Below are positions 17,736 through 24,911 of a stretch of 33,652 bases of DNA, in pieces. A program made the translations under genes and the position numbers. Position 1 is the first letter of the stretch; each line of letters begins with the position of its first letter. The stretch comes from Elusimicrobiota bacterium (lineage in GTDB: Bacteria > CAYTYR01 > UBA6262): positions 1 to 33,652 of the forward strand of contig PMCA01000017.1 in the NCBI GenBank assembly GCA_003153935.1, read 5' to 3'. The notes beneath the pieces were generated by a model, which saw nothing but the letters and a program-made list of their open reading frames with translations, was not told the DNA's origin and did no database searches.

Positions 17736-17978
17736 GTGCTGGAAGCTGAGGACATCAGAAGTGTCTTGAAAGAGATCCTTGATCCGGAGTTGAATGTCAG
17801 TATCGTTGACCAAGGTATGATTAAGGACATCAATATCAACGGCGGACAGGTTACGATCGTGGCGTCTTCCTCCTACGTCGGCACGCCCATGGCCGAATAC
17901 CTGAGTGATGTTATTAAACAAAAGATCGGGGCTTTACCCGAAGTTGATGCGGTAACTGTGGAGTTTACAGGAAAATAA
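17736..17978 (+). CDS. MIP18/DUF59-family small protein lacking the conserved cysteine
   Basis: An 80-residue single-domain protein of the MIP18 family, whose members (SufT, PaaD and the N-terminal part of some Mrp proteins) help assemble or insert iron-sulfur clusters. The start is VLKEILDPELNVSIVDQGMI and the end is LPEVDAVTVEF, both typical. The family usually has a reactive Cys in a TxPGCPM segment; here that place reads YVGTPMA, with Thr instead of Cys. The start is GTG 17736, set by CAGCAGGAGG just upstream; the ATG at 17734 is in another frame. It sits between metF and the PorV-like gene. Confidence 0.82.
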   Translation: MLEAEDIRSVLKEILDPELNVSIVDQGMIKDININGGQVTIVASSSYVGTPMAEYLSDVIKQKIGALPEVDAVTVEFTGK

Positions 17979-17990
17979 GGAGGCGGCAGA

Positions 17991-19037
17991 GTGCGCATAA
18001 AAAGGATCTTGCTGTTAATAGTCATTTCGCAAATATGGTTTAGTGTTTTAGCCCGGGCCGAAAAAGCGCCGCTCACTTTTGACGCTTTTGACGGTCAGCC
18101 CGTAGGCGCCAGGGCTATTTCCCTGGGCGAAGCCTTCACCGGTTTGGCCAACGATGCCAACGCTCCTTACTGGAACCCGGCCGGCATGGCCCTGATGGGC
18201 AGCAATTCCTTTACCGCCTGTTCCTATCTGCAAAGAGCCAGCGACGCCAAGTTTACTGATGTGATCAGCAGCGATCCGCTCCGCGGCGGTAAGCTGGTTT
18301 TTTTAAGTTTTGCCTCGCCTAACGGCGGATTGTCTTTGCGTCCGCTTTCCAAGATCTCCCTGAGCAGCCATACCAATGAAAATGGCGTGGAAAAATGGGT
18401 GGACCAGAGCATAAATATTAACGAAATATCGTTCACCGCCGCCAGAAAGTACCAGGATAATTTATATACCGGGGTGAGCTTGAACTATATTAACAGCAAC
18501 CTGGCCCTGTCACAGCGCACCAAAGACGCAATCAGCGACATTACCGAAGTACACGCCGACACTGGCAATGGCTGGAGCATAGACGCGGGGATTTTGTATG
18601 TGGCCAGCGAATACCTGACTTTCGGCATCACCGCCCGGAACGCAATCGGGTATCTTTACTGGAGTGATTTTGATAAGAATAAACTGCCGCTGACCTGGCG
18701 CGGCGGTATGGCTTTAAGCCTGCCGCAAAAAATGACCTTTACCTATGATTACGCCAAGGCTTATTATCCCGATCATGATGATATAGCGACCAAACACGTT
18801 GGTCTGGAGCAGATATTGTTTAATACATTTGTTTTTCGGGCTGGGATCAGCGGGGAGGATTGGAACGATCCTTTGAAAGTGACTTATACCTTTGGACTGG
18901 GTTTTGACGATAAGGGTTATGGGTTGGATATGGCCATGAAACAGAACAAGATCCGGGACTCGGTTGACCCCGACATCCTGGACCAGGTGCTTACTTACAT
19001 TGTTTCAATAAATTTACCTTTTGGCCAGTCTAATTGA
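17991..19037 (+). CDS. PorV/PorQ-like (UPF0164) outer membrane beta-barrel protein
   Basis: A 348-residue exported protein. A signal peptide (hydrophobic stretch at residues 5-17, probable cleavage after ARA) is followed by the family opening DGQPVGARAISLGEAFTGLANDANAPYWNPAGMA. The rest is alternating amphipathic strands ending in an aromatic-rich C terminus (SINLPFGQ), as expected of a beta barrel. PorV-family proteins act in type IX secretion in Bacteroidetes but are widespread in other diderms without it; no type IX genes are in this window. GTG is the start, with AAGGAGG upstream. It is the last gene of the long run and converges on rpmB with only 23 bases between stop codons. Confidence 0.85.
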   Translation: MRIKRILLLIVISQIWFSVLARAEKAPLTFDAFDGQPVGARAISLGEAFTGLANDANAPYWNPAGMALMGSNSFTACSYLQRASDAKFTDVISSDPLRGGKLVFLSFASPNGGLSLRPLSKISLSSHTNENGVEKWVDQSININEISFTAARKYQDNLYTGVSLNYINSNLALSQRTKDAISDITEVHADTGNGWSIDAGILYVASEYLTFGITARNAIGYLYWSDFDKNKLPLTWRGGMALSLPQKMTFTYDYAKAYYPDHDDIATKHVGLEQILFNTFVFRAGISGEDWNDPLKVTYTFGLGFDDKGYGLDMAMKQNKIRDSVDPDILDQVLTYIVSINLPFGQSN

Positions 19038-19060
19038 TACTTCGAGGGCCTCAGTACGGG

Positions 19061-19252
19061 TCAGCTGGCTTTGATGACTTTGCCGCTGCGGATACAGCTG
19101 GTGCAGACATAGGCTTTGTCGTTCTTACCGTTCAAGACGATCCTGAGTTTCTGTAAATTGGCATGGAAGCGTCTCTTACTGGCCCGGTGCGAGTGGCTGA
19201 TCTTATTACCGGACGCCGATTTTTTCCCGCAAATTACGCATTTAGTTAACAT
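19061..19252 (-). CDS. rpmB: 50S ribosomal protein L28
   Basis: A 63-residue L28, a small protein of the large ribosomal subunit. It shows the typical HSHRASKRRFHANLQKL core. Two CxxC pairs are present (CVICGKK near the N terminus and CTSCIR near the C terminus), so it is the zinc-binding form. GAGGTGA lies 5 bases before the ATG on the minus strand. It is the only minus-strand gene I accept in the window, with its own promoter and a leader hairpin between promoter and start. Confidence 0.95.
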   Translation of the reverse strand: MLTKCVICGKKSASGNKISHSHRASKRRFHANLQKLRIVLNGKNDKAYVCTSCIRSGKVIKAS

Positions 19253-19263
19253 TTGTCACCTCA

Positions 19264-19310
19264 ATAGAAAAATTAAAACCCCGCCGCATTTGTTTCGGCG
19301 GGCTGGGTTT
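19264..19310 (-). promoter_or_regulatory. Leader terminator (candidate attenuator) of rpmB
   Basis: Read on the minus strand, CCCGCCG and CGGCGGG (19280-19302) form a 7-bp G+C stem with a 9-base loop. A flanking AAAC/GTTT pairing extends it, and it is followed by GTTTTAATTTTT. This has the form of an intrinsic terminator, but it lies between the rpmB promoter and the rpmB start. Attenuation control is inferred. Confidence 0.65.
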
Positions 19311-19315
19311 AATGA

Positions 19316-19344
19316 AATATAGCATATTTAGAGAAAGTTGGCAA
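19316..19344 (-). promoter_or_regulatory. Sigma70-type promoter of rpmB
   Basis: On the minus strand, TTGCCA (19344-19339), a 17-base spacer and TATATT (19321-19316). Transcription would start just before the leader hairpin. The -35 box lies just upstream of the recG start at 19356, so expression of the two genes may interfere. Confidence 0.65.
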
Positions 19345-19355
19345 GAGAAAATTTT

Positions 19356-21425
19356 ATGGATCTGCAAAAGGACGTCCGCTATCTGAAGGGAGTGGGGCCG
19401 GCTCGCCAGCGTCTCTTGGCGGATATCGGTATCCGCACGGTCTATGAACTGTTGACCTATTACCCCCGCGACCACGTTGACCGCAGCCATCTAAAACTGA
19501 TCGCCCAGCTCCAGGACCAGGAAACCACCACTATCCAGGCCACGGTCGTGGCTCACCACCCCATATATACCCGGAGCCGGAAGAAGTTATTGAAGATCGA
19601 CTTGAGCGACGGCACCGGAACGGCCACGCTGGTTTGCTTCAACCAGTTTTACCTTAAAGATACCTTGCCCCAGGGACGCACCATAATAGTTAACGGCAAA
19701 TTCGAGAAAAAAACCAGCCCGGCGAACGCTTTCGAGGTTACCAATTTCACCTACGAGGTTCTTTCGGGGGATCATGAAGACCTGATCCACACCGGCCGGA
19801 TCGTGCCTGTTTACAGCGTCACCCAACATTTAAACCTGCGATTCTTGCGTTCCCTGATAAGGCAGGCCCTGGATGAATACCGGCCCGCCTTGGCAGAATT
19901 TTTACCGCCGGAGATCATCAGCGGCCAATCCTGGCTGGACTGGCCTCGGGCCATAGAATACATTCATTTCCCGCCGTCCTTCACTGAGCTGGAACTGGCC
20001 AAGCGCCGTTTGGCTTTTACGGAATTTTTTATCCTGGAAATGGTCTTGGCAGTGAAGCACTTTAAGGAACAGCGCCTGGTTAAAGGTAACTCTTACCAGC
20101 TGAAGAAGAATTTACTGACCCCGTTCAAGCAATTACTGCCGTTTGAGTTCACGGCCGAACAGAAGAAGGTCATCAGGGAGATCTTTGAGGATATGCAGTC
20201 CGTCCATCCTTTGAACCGTTTGCTCCAGGGTGACGTGGGCAGCGGCAAAACCGTCGTCAGCCTGTGCGCCATGCTGCTGGCGGTGGAGAACGGTTACCAG
20301 GCGGCGATAATGGCGCCGACCGAGATCCTGGCCGAGCAGCATTTTCTTTACCTGGAACGGTACTTGCATGATCTGGGCGTCAAGACGGCGCTGCTGACCA
20401 GCGGGATGGACAAGAAAGAATACCGTCAAGTAAAGACGGATATTGCCTCCGGCCAGGTCCAGGTGGCGGTCGGCACCCAGGCCTTGCTGGAAAAAGATGT
20501 ATCATTTAAGCGGTTGGGTCTGGTGGTCATAGATGAACAGCATAAATTCGGCGTCAGGCAGAGACTTTCCCTGCGCGGTAAAGGTAGTCAGGCCGATGTC
20601 CTGGTCATGACGGCCACGCCGATCCCGCGTTCCCTGGCCCTGACTTTGTACGGGGACCTGGATGTATCGACCATCGGCCAGTTGCCGCCTGGACGTCTGC
20701 CGATAAAAACATATAAACTGACCGAACAAGAGGCCTATGATTTCGTGAAAGGCCAGGTTAGCCAGGGCCGCCAGGCTTTTATCGTTTATCCGTTGATAGA
20801 GGAATCCCCAAATTTTACCCTGAAAGCCGCCCGCCGCATGGCGACGGACCTGCAGGAAAAGGTTTTCCCCGAGTACAAGGTTGGTTTGATGCACGGCCGT
20901 TTAAAAGTAGAGGAAAAAGAGCGGATCATGGCCGACTTCAAAAATAAGAAGATCGATATCCTGGTAGCCACTACGGTGATAGAAGTGGGGATCGATATCG
21001 CCAACGCGACAGTGATGCTGATCGAACACGCCGAACGGTTCGGTCTGGCTACCCTGCATCAGTTACGCGGACGCGTCGGGAGGGGAAGCGATCAATCTTA
21101 TTGCCTGCTGGTGGGGGAAGCGAGAACGCCGGAGGCCCGGAGCCGGATCGCTGCCATGCTGGCTAGCACGGACGGGTTCAAGATCGCCGAACAGGACCTG
21201 CAGATCCGCGGTCCCGGCGAATTCTTCGGCACCCGTCAGAGCGGCCTGCCGGAATTCAAAATAGCCGATGTGGTCAATGACTTCGCCCTCTTGTCCCAAG
21301 CCAGGGAAATGGCTTTTGCCCTGGTGCAGGCAGATCCTTACCTGCGGCAGCAGCAGCATGCGCCGCTGAAAAAATTCATGATCGAGGCTTACGGGAATTC
21401 CCTGAACTTGATACAAGTAGGTTGA
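19356..21425 (+). CDS. recG: ATP-dependent DNA helicase RecG
   Basis: A 689-residue branched-DNA helicase that remodels stalled forks and recombination intermediates. It has the N-terminal LKGVGPARQRLLADIGI and the wedge (OB-fold) domain (about 60-140). The superfamily 2 motor follows, with Walker A GDVGSGKT (292-299), APTEILAEQH, DEQHKFGVRQR, VMTATPIPRS and the C-terminal LRGRVGRG and GPGEFFGTRQSG motifs. I prefer ATG 19356 over the in-frame TTG 19338, which would add six residues; neither has a strong ribosome site. Its start region overlaps the divergent rpmB promoter. It ends where a promoter for coaD begins. Confidence 0.96.
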   Translation: MDLQKDVRYLKGVGPARQRLLADIGIRTVYELLTYYPRDHVDRSHLKLIAQLQDQETTTIQATVVAHHPIYTRSRKKLLKIDLSDGTGTATLVCFNQFYLKDTLPQGRTIIVNGKFEKKTSPANAFEVTNFTYEVLSGDHEDLIHTGRIVPVYSVTQHLNLRFLRSLIRQALDEYRPALAEFLPPEIISGQSWLDWPRAIEYIHFPPSFTELELAKRRLAFTEFFILEMVLAVKHFKEQRLVKGNSYQLKKNLLTPFKQLLPFEFTAEQKKVIREIFEDMQSVHPLNRLLQGDVGSGKTVVSLCAMLLAVENGYQAAIMAPTEILAEQHFLYLERYLHDLGVKTALLTSGMDKKEYRQVKTDIASGQVQVAVGTQALLEKDVSFKRLGLVVIDEQHKFGVRQRLSLRGKGSQADVLVMTATPIPRSLALTLYGDLDVSTIGQLPPGRLPIKTYKLTEQEAYDFVKGQVSQGRQAFIVYPLIEESPNFTLKAARRMATDLQEKVFPEYKVGLMHGRLKVEEKERIMADFKNKKIDILVATTVIEVGIDIANATVMLIEHAERFGLATLHQLRGRVGRGSDQSYCLLVGEARTPEARSRIAAMLASTDGFKIAEQDLQIRGPGEFFGTRQSGLPEFKIADVVNDFALLSQAREMAFALVQADPYLRQQQHAPLKKFMIEAYGNSLNLIQVG

Positions 21426-21451
21426 AATGCCCGGGGCGGAAGTGGTATACT
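21422..21451 (+). promoter_or_regulatory. Candidate sigma70 promoter of coaD
   Basis: TTGAAA (21422-21427), an 18-base spacer and TATACT (21446-21451), overlapping the recG stop codon and ending 30 bases before the coaD ATG. Two mismatches to consensus and the long spacer make it a moderate prediction. Confidence 0.5.
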
Positions 21452-21481
21452 AAGAATGCAGCTGAAAATTGAGGAGGGAAA

Positions 21482-21973
21482 ATGACCAAGATAGCGGTTT
21501 ATCCGGGAAGTTTTGATCCCATCACTTACGGACATCTGGATATTATCAAAAGGGGCCTGCAAATCTTCGACGGATTGACCATCGCCGTGTTGAATAATCC
21601 CAGCAAGAAAACCCTGTTCAGTACCGCCGACCGGGTAAAAATGCTAAAAGCCGTAGTCGCTAGCATGCCCAGGGTGGAGGTCACCTCTTTCGACGGGTTG
21701 CTGGTAGATTTCGTGATCGCGCAAAAAGCCAAAGTGATCATCAGGGGACTACGCGCGGTCAGCGATTTCGAATACGAGCTGCAGATGGCGCTGATGAACC
21801 GGAAACTGGCCAAGACCGTGGACACTATTTTCCTGATGCCGGCCGAACCTTATACCTATTTATCCTCCAGCCTGGTGAAGGAAATCGTGGCGCGCGGCGG
21901 CCGGGCGGCCAAATTCGTGCCGCCGCTGGTAGAGCAGGAATTGAGGCGAAAGTTTTCATTGACAAAAAAGTAG
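21482..21973 (+). CDS. coaD: Phosphopantetheine adenylyltransferase CoaD
   Basis: A 163-residue nucleotidyltransferase that makes dephospho-CoA from ATP and 4'-phosphopantetheine, the fourth step of CoA synthesis from pantothenate. It shows the HxGH-type site as YPGSFDPITYGHLDII, the mid motif IIRGLRAVSDFEYELQMA and the C-terminal YLSSSLVKEI, all at family positions and normal length. GAGGAGG precedes the ATG. It is followed by pta, so two genes for CoA and acetyl-CoA metabolism are adjacent. Confidence 0.97.
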   Translation: MTKIAVYPGSFDPITYGHLDIIKRGLQIFDGLTIAVLNNPSKKTLFSTADRVKMLKAVVASMPRVEVTSFDGLLVDFVIAQKAKVIIRGLRAVSDFEYELQMALMNRKLAKTVDTIFLMPAEPYTYLSSSLVKEIVARGGRAAKFVPPLVEQELRRKFSLTKK

Positions 21974-21987
21974 TAATGTGATAATTT
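21959..21987 (+). promoter_or_regulatory. Candidate sigma70 promoter of pta, with palindrome just downstream
   Basis: A perfect TTGACA (21959-21964) overlaps the end of coaD; 17 bases later is TAATTT (21982-21987). A perfect palindrome follows at 21989-22005 (AATTAAT, 3-base gap, ATTAATT), about where transcription would start, and could be an operator. The pta ATG is at 22025. Confidence 0.5.
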
Positions 21988-22024
21988 AAATTAATAGTAT
22001 TAATTAATTTCCGACGGAGAAGGC

Positions 22025-23011
22025 ATGAACGTTGTGGAAGATATAAGAAGGCGCGCCCGCCAGAATAATCGCCAGATTATCCTAGCGGAGGGAGAGGAAG
22101 AGCGCACGATCGAAGCCGCTGAAATCATTCACAGGGAAAAGATCGCCCGGACCATCCTGGTAGGAAATATTGAAGTCATCAAAAGTAAAGCCCAGCGGTT
22201 GAAAGTGGATCTGTCCGGTATCAATTTAGTGGACCAGCGCCAACATCCCCGCCGTCAAGAATATATAGAACAATATTTTCAGTTACGCAAGCATAAAGGC
22301 ATCACGACAGAAGAAGCCGCTAAGCAGATGGATAATCCTTTGTATTACGGCTGTATGATGCTGCGCAACGGCGAAGGTGACGGAGTGGTCGGCGGAGCCC
22401 TCAATACTACGGCGGAAACGGCCCGGGCGTCTCTACATTGCGTCGGGCTGGCCGAAGGTAATTCCACTCTTTCCAGTTTTTTCCTGATGATCGTGCCGGA
22501 TTGCCCATATGGCGCCAACGGGGTCTTTATGTACGCCGACTGCGGTGTCGTGCCGGATCCTTCGCCAAGGCAGCTGTGCAATATAACCCTGGCTACCGCC
22601 AAAAACACCAAAGCGCTGTTGGGAATAGAGCCGATAGTCGCGTTATTAGCGTTCTCGACTAAAGGCAGCGCTCAGCACCAGGTTTTGGAGAAAATTACCA
22701 AAGCCCTGGAGCTGGTCAAGGAAAAAGACCCGCTGCTACTGGTGGACGGAGAATTGCAGGGAGACGCGGCGCTGGTGCCAGAGGTCGGGGAAAAGAAGGC
22801 TCCCGGCAGCAAAGTAGCCGGCAAAGCCAATGTTTTGATCTTCCCTGATCTGAATTCTGGTAATATTTGTTATAAATTAACGCAGCGGTTAGCGAAAGCC
22901 GAAGCTTATGGTCCGATCTTCCAGGGTTTGGCCAAGCCGGTAAATGACTTATCGCGCGGTTGCAGCGCCATGGATATCGTCAATGTCACTGCCATAACCG
23001 CCACACAATAA
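22025..23011 (+). CDS. pta: Phosphate acetyltransferase Pta
   Basis: A 328-residue enzyme of the PTA_PTB family that interconverts acetyl-CoA and acetyl phosphate. It has the short form without the regulatory N-terminal domains of E. coli Pta. Conserved segments are ILAEGEEERTIEAAE, MMLRNGEGDGVVGGA, VPDPSPRQLCNI, ALLAFSTKGSA, VDGELQGDAAL and GKANVLIFPDLNSGNICYKL. A phosphate butyryltransferase is less likely given the segment set. Acetate kinase, its usual partner, is not in the window. CGGAGAAGG precedes the ATG. Confidence 0.94.
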   Translation: MNVVEDIRRRARQNNRQIILAEGEEERTIEAAEIIHREKIARTILVGNIEVIKSKAQRLKVDLSGINLVDQRQHPRRQEYIEQYFQLRKHKGITTEEAAKQMDNPLYYGCMMLRNGEGDGVVGGALNTTAETARASLHCVGLAEGNSTLSSFFLMIVPDCPYGANGVFMYADCGVVPDPSPRQLCNITLATAKNTKALLGIEPIVALLAFSTKGSAQHQVLEKITKALELVKEKDPLLLVDGELQGDAALVPEVGEKKAPGSKVAGKANVLIFPDLNSGNICYKLTQRLAKAEAYGPIFQGLAKPVNDLSRGCSAMDIVNVTAITATQ

Positions 23012-23017
23012 AACACA

Positions 23018-23089
23018 GTTGACGAGTTAGCGGGTTGCGGGTTAACGAGTTAAGGAATAATAAACAATAACTCGAAACTCGGAACTTCT
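23018..23089 (+). repeat. GTTNNNN array of five units with inverted AACNNNN arm
   Basis: GTT recurs at 23018, 23026, 23034, 23041 and 23049 (steps of 8, 8, 7, 8), starting 7 bases after the pta stop. After a short A+T gap, AAC recurs at 23063, 23069, 23076 and 23083, which is the same repeat in the opposite orientation. CGAGTT units in the first arm can pair with AACTCG units in the second. It is the only one of the four GTT arrays with an inverted arm. Confidence 0.72.
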
Positions 23090-23104
23090 TAGGGGTTGTA
23101 AAGC

Positions 23105-24847
23105 ATGGTTTTGTTAAAGAAGACGGGAACTCATAAAAGGCTGGGAGAAATGCTGGTGGAGACCGGCATTATTACCAGCGAACAGCTGTCAGAAGCTTTG
23201 GAAGAGCAGAAAAAAAGCGGCGGACGGCTGGGACAGAACTTAATGGCCCTGGGATATATTACCGAAGACGTCATGGCGGCCTTTGTCGGCAAACAGCTGG
23301 GCATTTCTTATGTCTCGCTCAGCGAATACGGAGATATACCGGCCGAGGTCATCAAGATCGTGCCGGAGAACATTTCCCGGCACCAGACCCTGGTGCCTAT
23401 CTCGCTGGAAGATAATATCCTGACCATCGCCATGGCTGATCCGTTGAACGTATTTACCGTGGACGACCTGCGGGTCATGACCGGTTACGAGATCAAAGTG
23501 GTGATCTCCTCAGAAGCGGAGATCAAGCAAACTATCGAGAAATATTACGGCAATAAGGGCTCCATGGAAGATATCCTGAAAACCATGGATGATACTAAAG
23601 GGGGCGGCGGTACCCTGGAAGTAGTGCAGGAGCACGAAGAACAGGTAGACATCGCCTCCCTGGAAGCCATGGGTGAAGAAGCCCCCGTGGTCAAGATCGT
23701 CAACCTGGTCCTGACCGGCGCCGTCAAATCCGGGGCTAGCGACGTCCATATCGAACCCTTTGAGAAAACACTACGCACCCGCTATCGCATCGACGGCGTG
23801 CTGCATGAGATCTCTTCACCGCCCAAGCGCCTGACCGCGGCGATCGTTTCCCGTATCAAAATCATGGCCAACCTGGACATCGCTGAAAGGCGTTTGCCCC
23901 AGGACGGCAGAATTAAAGTCAAGGTGCTGGGCAAGGAAGTTGACCTGCGCGTTTCCATCCTGCCGACTGCGTTCGGCGAAAAAGTCGTGATGCGTATTTT
24001 GGACGCATCCTCCCTGTGCCTGGACCTGACCAAGTTAGGATTTGACCCGGACGTCCTGCCGATCTACCAGAAGAACATCGACGTGCCTTACGGCATAGTC
24101 CTGGTAACCGGCCCAACCGGCAGCGGTAAATCAACCACTCTTTATTCTTCCCTAAGCACCCTGAATTATCCCGATCGCAATATCATGACCATAGAAGACC
24201 CGGTGGAGTATGTGCTGGAAGGCATCAACCAAGTGCAGGCCAAGCCGGATATCGGCCTGACCTTTGCGGCCGGATTGCGTTCCTTCCTGCGCCAGGACCC
24301 GGACATCATCATGGTCGGCGAAATTCGCGACGCGGAAACGGCGGAGATCGCCATCAACGCGGCCCTGACCGGCCACTTGGTGTTCTCCACCCTGCATACC
24401 AACGACGCCTCCGGCGCCGTCACCCGTCTCACGAACATGGGTATTGAACCGTTCTTAACCGCTTCGACCGTGGTTATGGTCATTGCCCAAAGACTGGTGC
24501 GCAAAATTTGCGATCACTGTAAAGAAGATTACCAGGTTCCGGCTTCGTTTATCCGTGACCTGGGGCAGAAATATGAAGATGATAAACCAGTGTTGTTATA
24601 CCGCGGCAAAGGTTGCGATCATTGCTCCAATACCGGCTATCGCGGTCGTCTGGCCTGTTATGAAATAATGACCGTGGCCGATGAGATCAGGGACCTGATC
24701 CTGGAAAGAGCCTCCACCCATCTGGTCAAACAAAAGGCCCGGGAGCTGGGCATGATCACCCTGCGTGAAGCGGCTTTTCGCAAAGTTTTGAACGGCACGA
24801 CTACCGTGGAAGAAATGATGAGAGTAACTTTCGCTGACGCAGGCTGA
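23105..24847 (+). CDS. pilB: Type IV pilus assembly ATPase PilB (GspE family)
   Basis: A 580-residue hexameric motor that drives pilin polymerisation at the inner membrane. It has two N-terminal MshEN-type regions (LGEMLVETGIITSEQLSEAL and LGYITEDVMAAFVGKQLG), then the secretion ATPase core: DVHIEP, Walker A GPTGSGKST, the Asp box IEDPVEY, Walker B IMVGEIRD and the His box GHLVFSTLHTNDA. A zinc site is formed by CDHC and a second CDHC followed by NTGYRGR. The MshEN regions suggest possible cyclic-di-GMP binding, which is inferred from the family. AGGGG lies 8 bases before the ATG. It heads the pilus cluster. Confidence 0.95.
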   Translation: MVLLKKTGTHKRLGEMLVETGIITSEQLSEALEEQKKSGGRLGQNLMALGYITEDVMAAFVGKQLGISYVSLSEYGDIPAEVIKIVPENISRHQTLVPISLEDNILTIAMADPLNVFTVDDLRVMTGYEIKVVISSEAEIKQTIEKYYGNKGSMEDILKTMDDTKGGGGTLEVVQEHEEQVDIASLEAMGEEAPVVKIVNLVLTGAVKSGASDVHIEPFEKTLRTRYRIDGVLHEISSPPKRLTAAIVSRIKIMANLDIAERRLPQDGRIKVKVLGKEVDLRVSILPTAFGEKVVMRILDASSLCLDLTKLGFDPDVLPIYQKNIDVPYGIVLVTGPTGSGKSTTLYSSLSTLNYPDRNIMTIEDPVEYVLEGINQVQAKPDIGLTFAAGLRSFLRQDPDIIMVGEIRDAETAEIAINAALTGHLVFSTLHTNDASGAVTRLTNMGIEPFLTASTVVMVIAQRLVRKICDHCKEDYQVPASFIRDLGQKYEDDKPVLLYRGKGCDHCSNTGYRGRLACYEIMTVADEIRDLILERASTHLVKQKARELGMITLREAAFRKVLNGTTTVEEMMRVTFADAG

Positions 24848-24854
24848 AGTAGAT

Positions 24855-24882
24855 GTTGATAGTTGATCGTTGTCAGTTGATA
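24855..24882 (+). repeat. Tandem heptamer repeat GTTNNNN, four units, between pilB and pilT
   Basis: GTT recurs at 24855, 24862, 24869 and 24876. Units are GTTGATA, GTTGATC, GTTGTCA and GTTGATA. It starts 8 bases after the pilB stop and ends 29 bases before the pilT start. Confidence 0.8.
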
Positions 24883-24911
24883 GAAAAAGCCAAAAAATTG
24901 GAGACAAACGC

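Noticed and set aside
17991-19037. Type IX secretion component
   Set aside because: PorV-family barrels are widespread without type IX secretion and no other type IX gene is in the window.
19038-19060. Bidirectional terminator between the convergent PorV-like gene and rpmB
   Set aside because: The 23-base gap holds no stem with flanking T-runs.
19338-19355. TTG start extending recG by six residues
   Set aside because: It overlaps the -35 box of the rpmB promoter, adds no conserved residues, and an ATG follows at 19356.
24870-24911. TTG start extending pilT by 14 residues
   Set aside because: The extension reads through the GTT repeat, while a proper ribosome site precedes ATG 24912.
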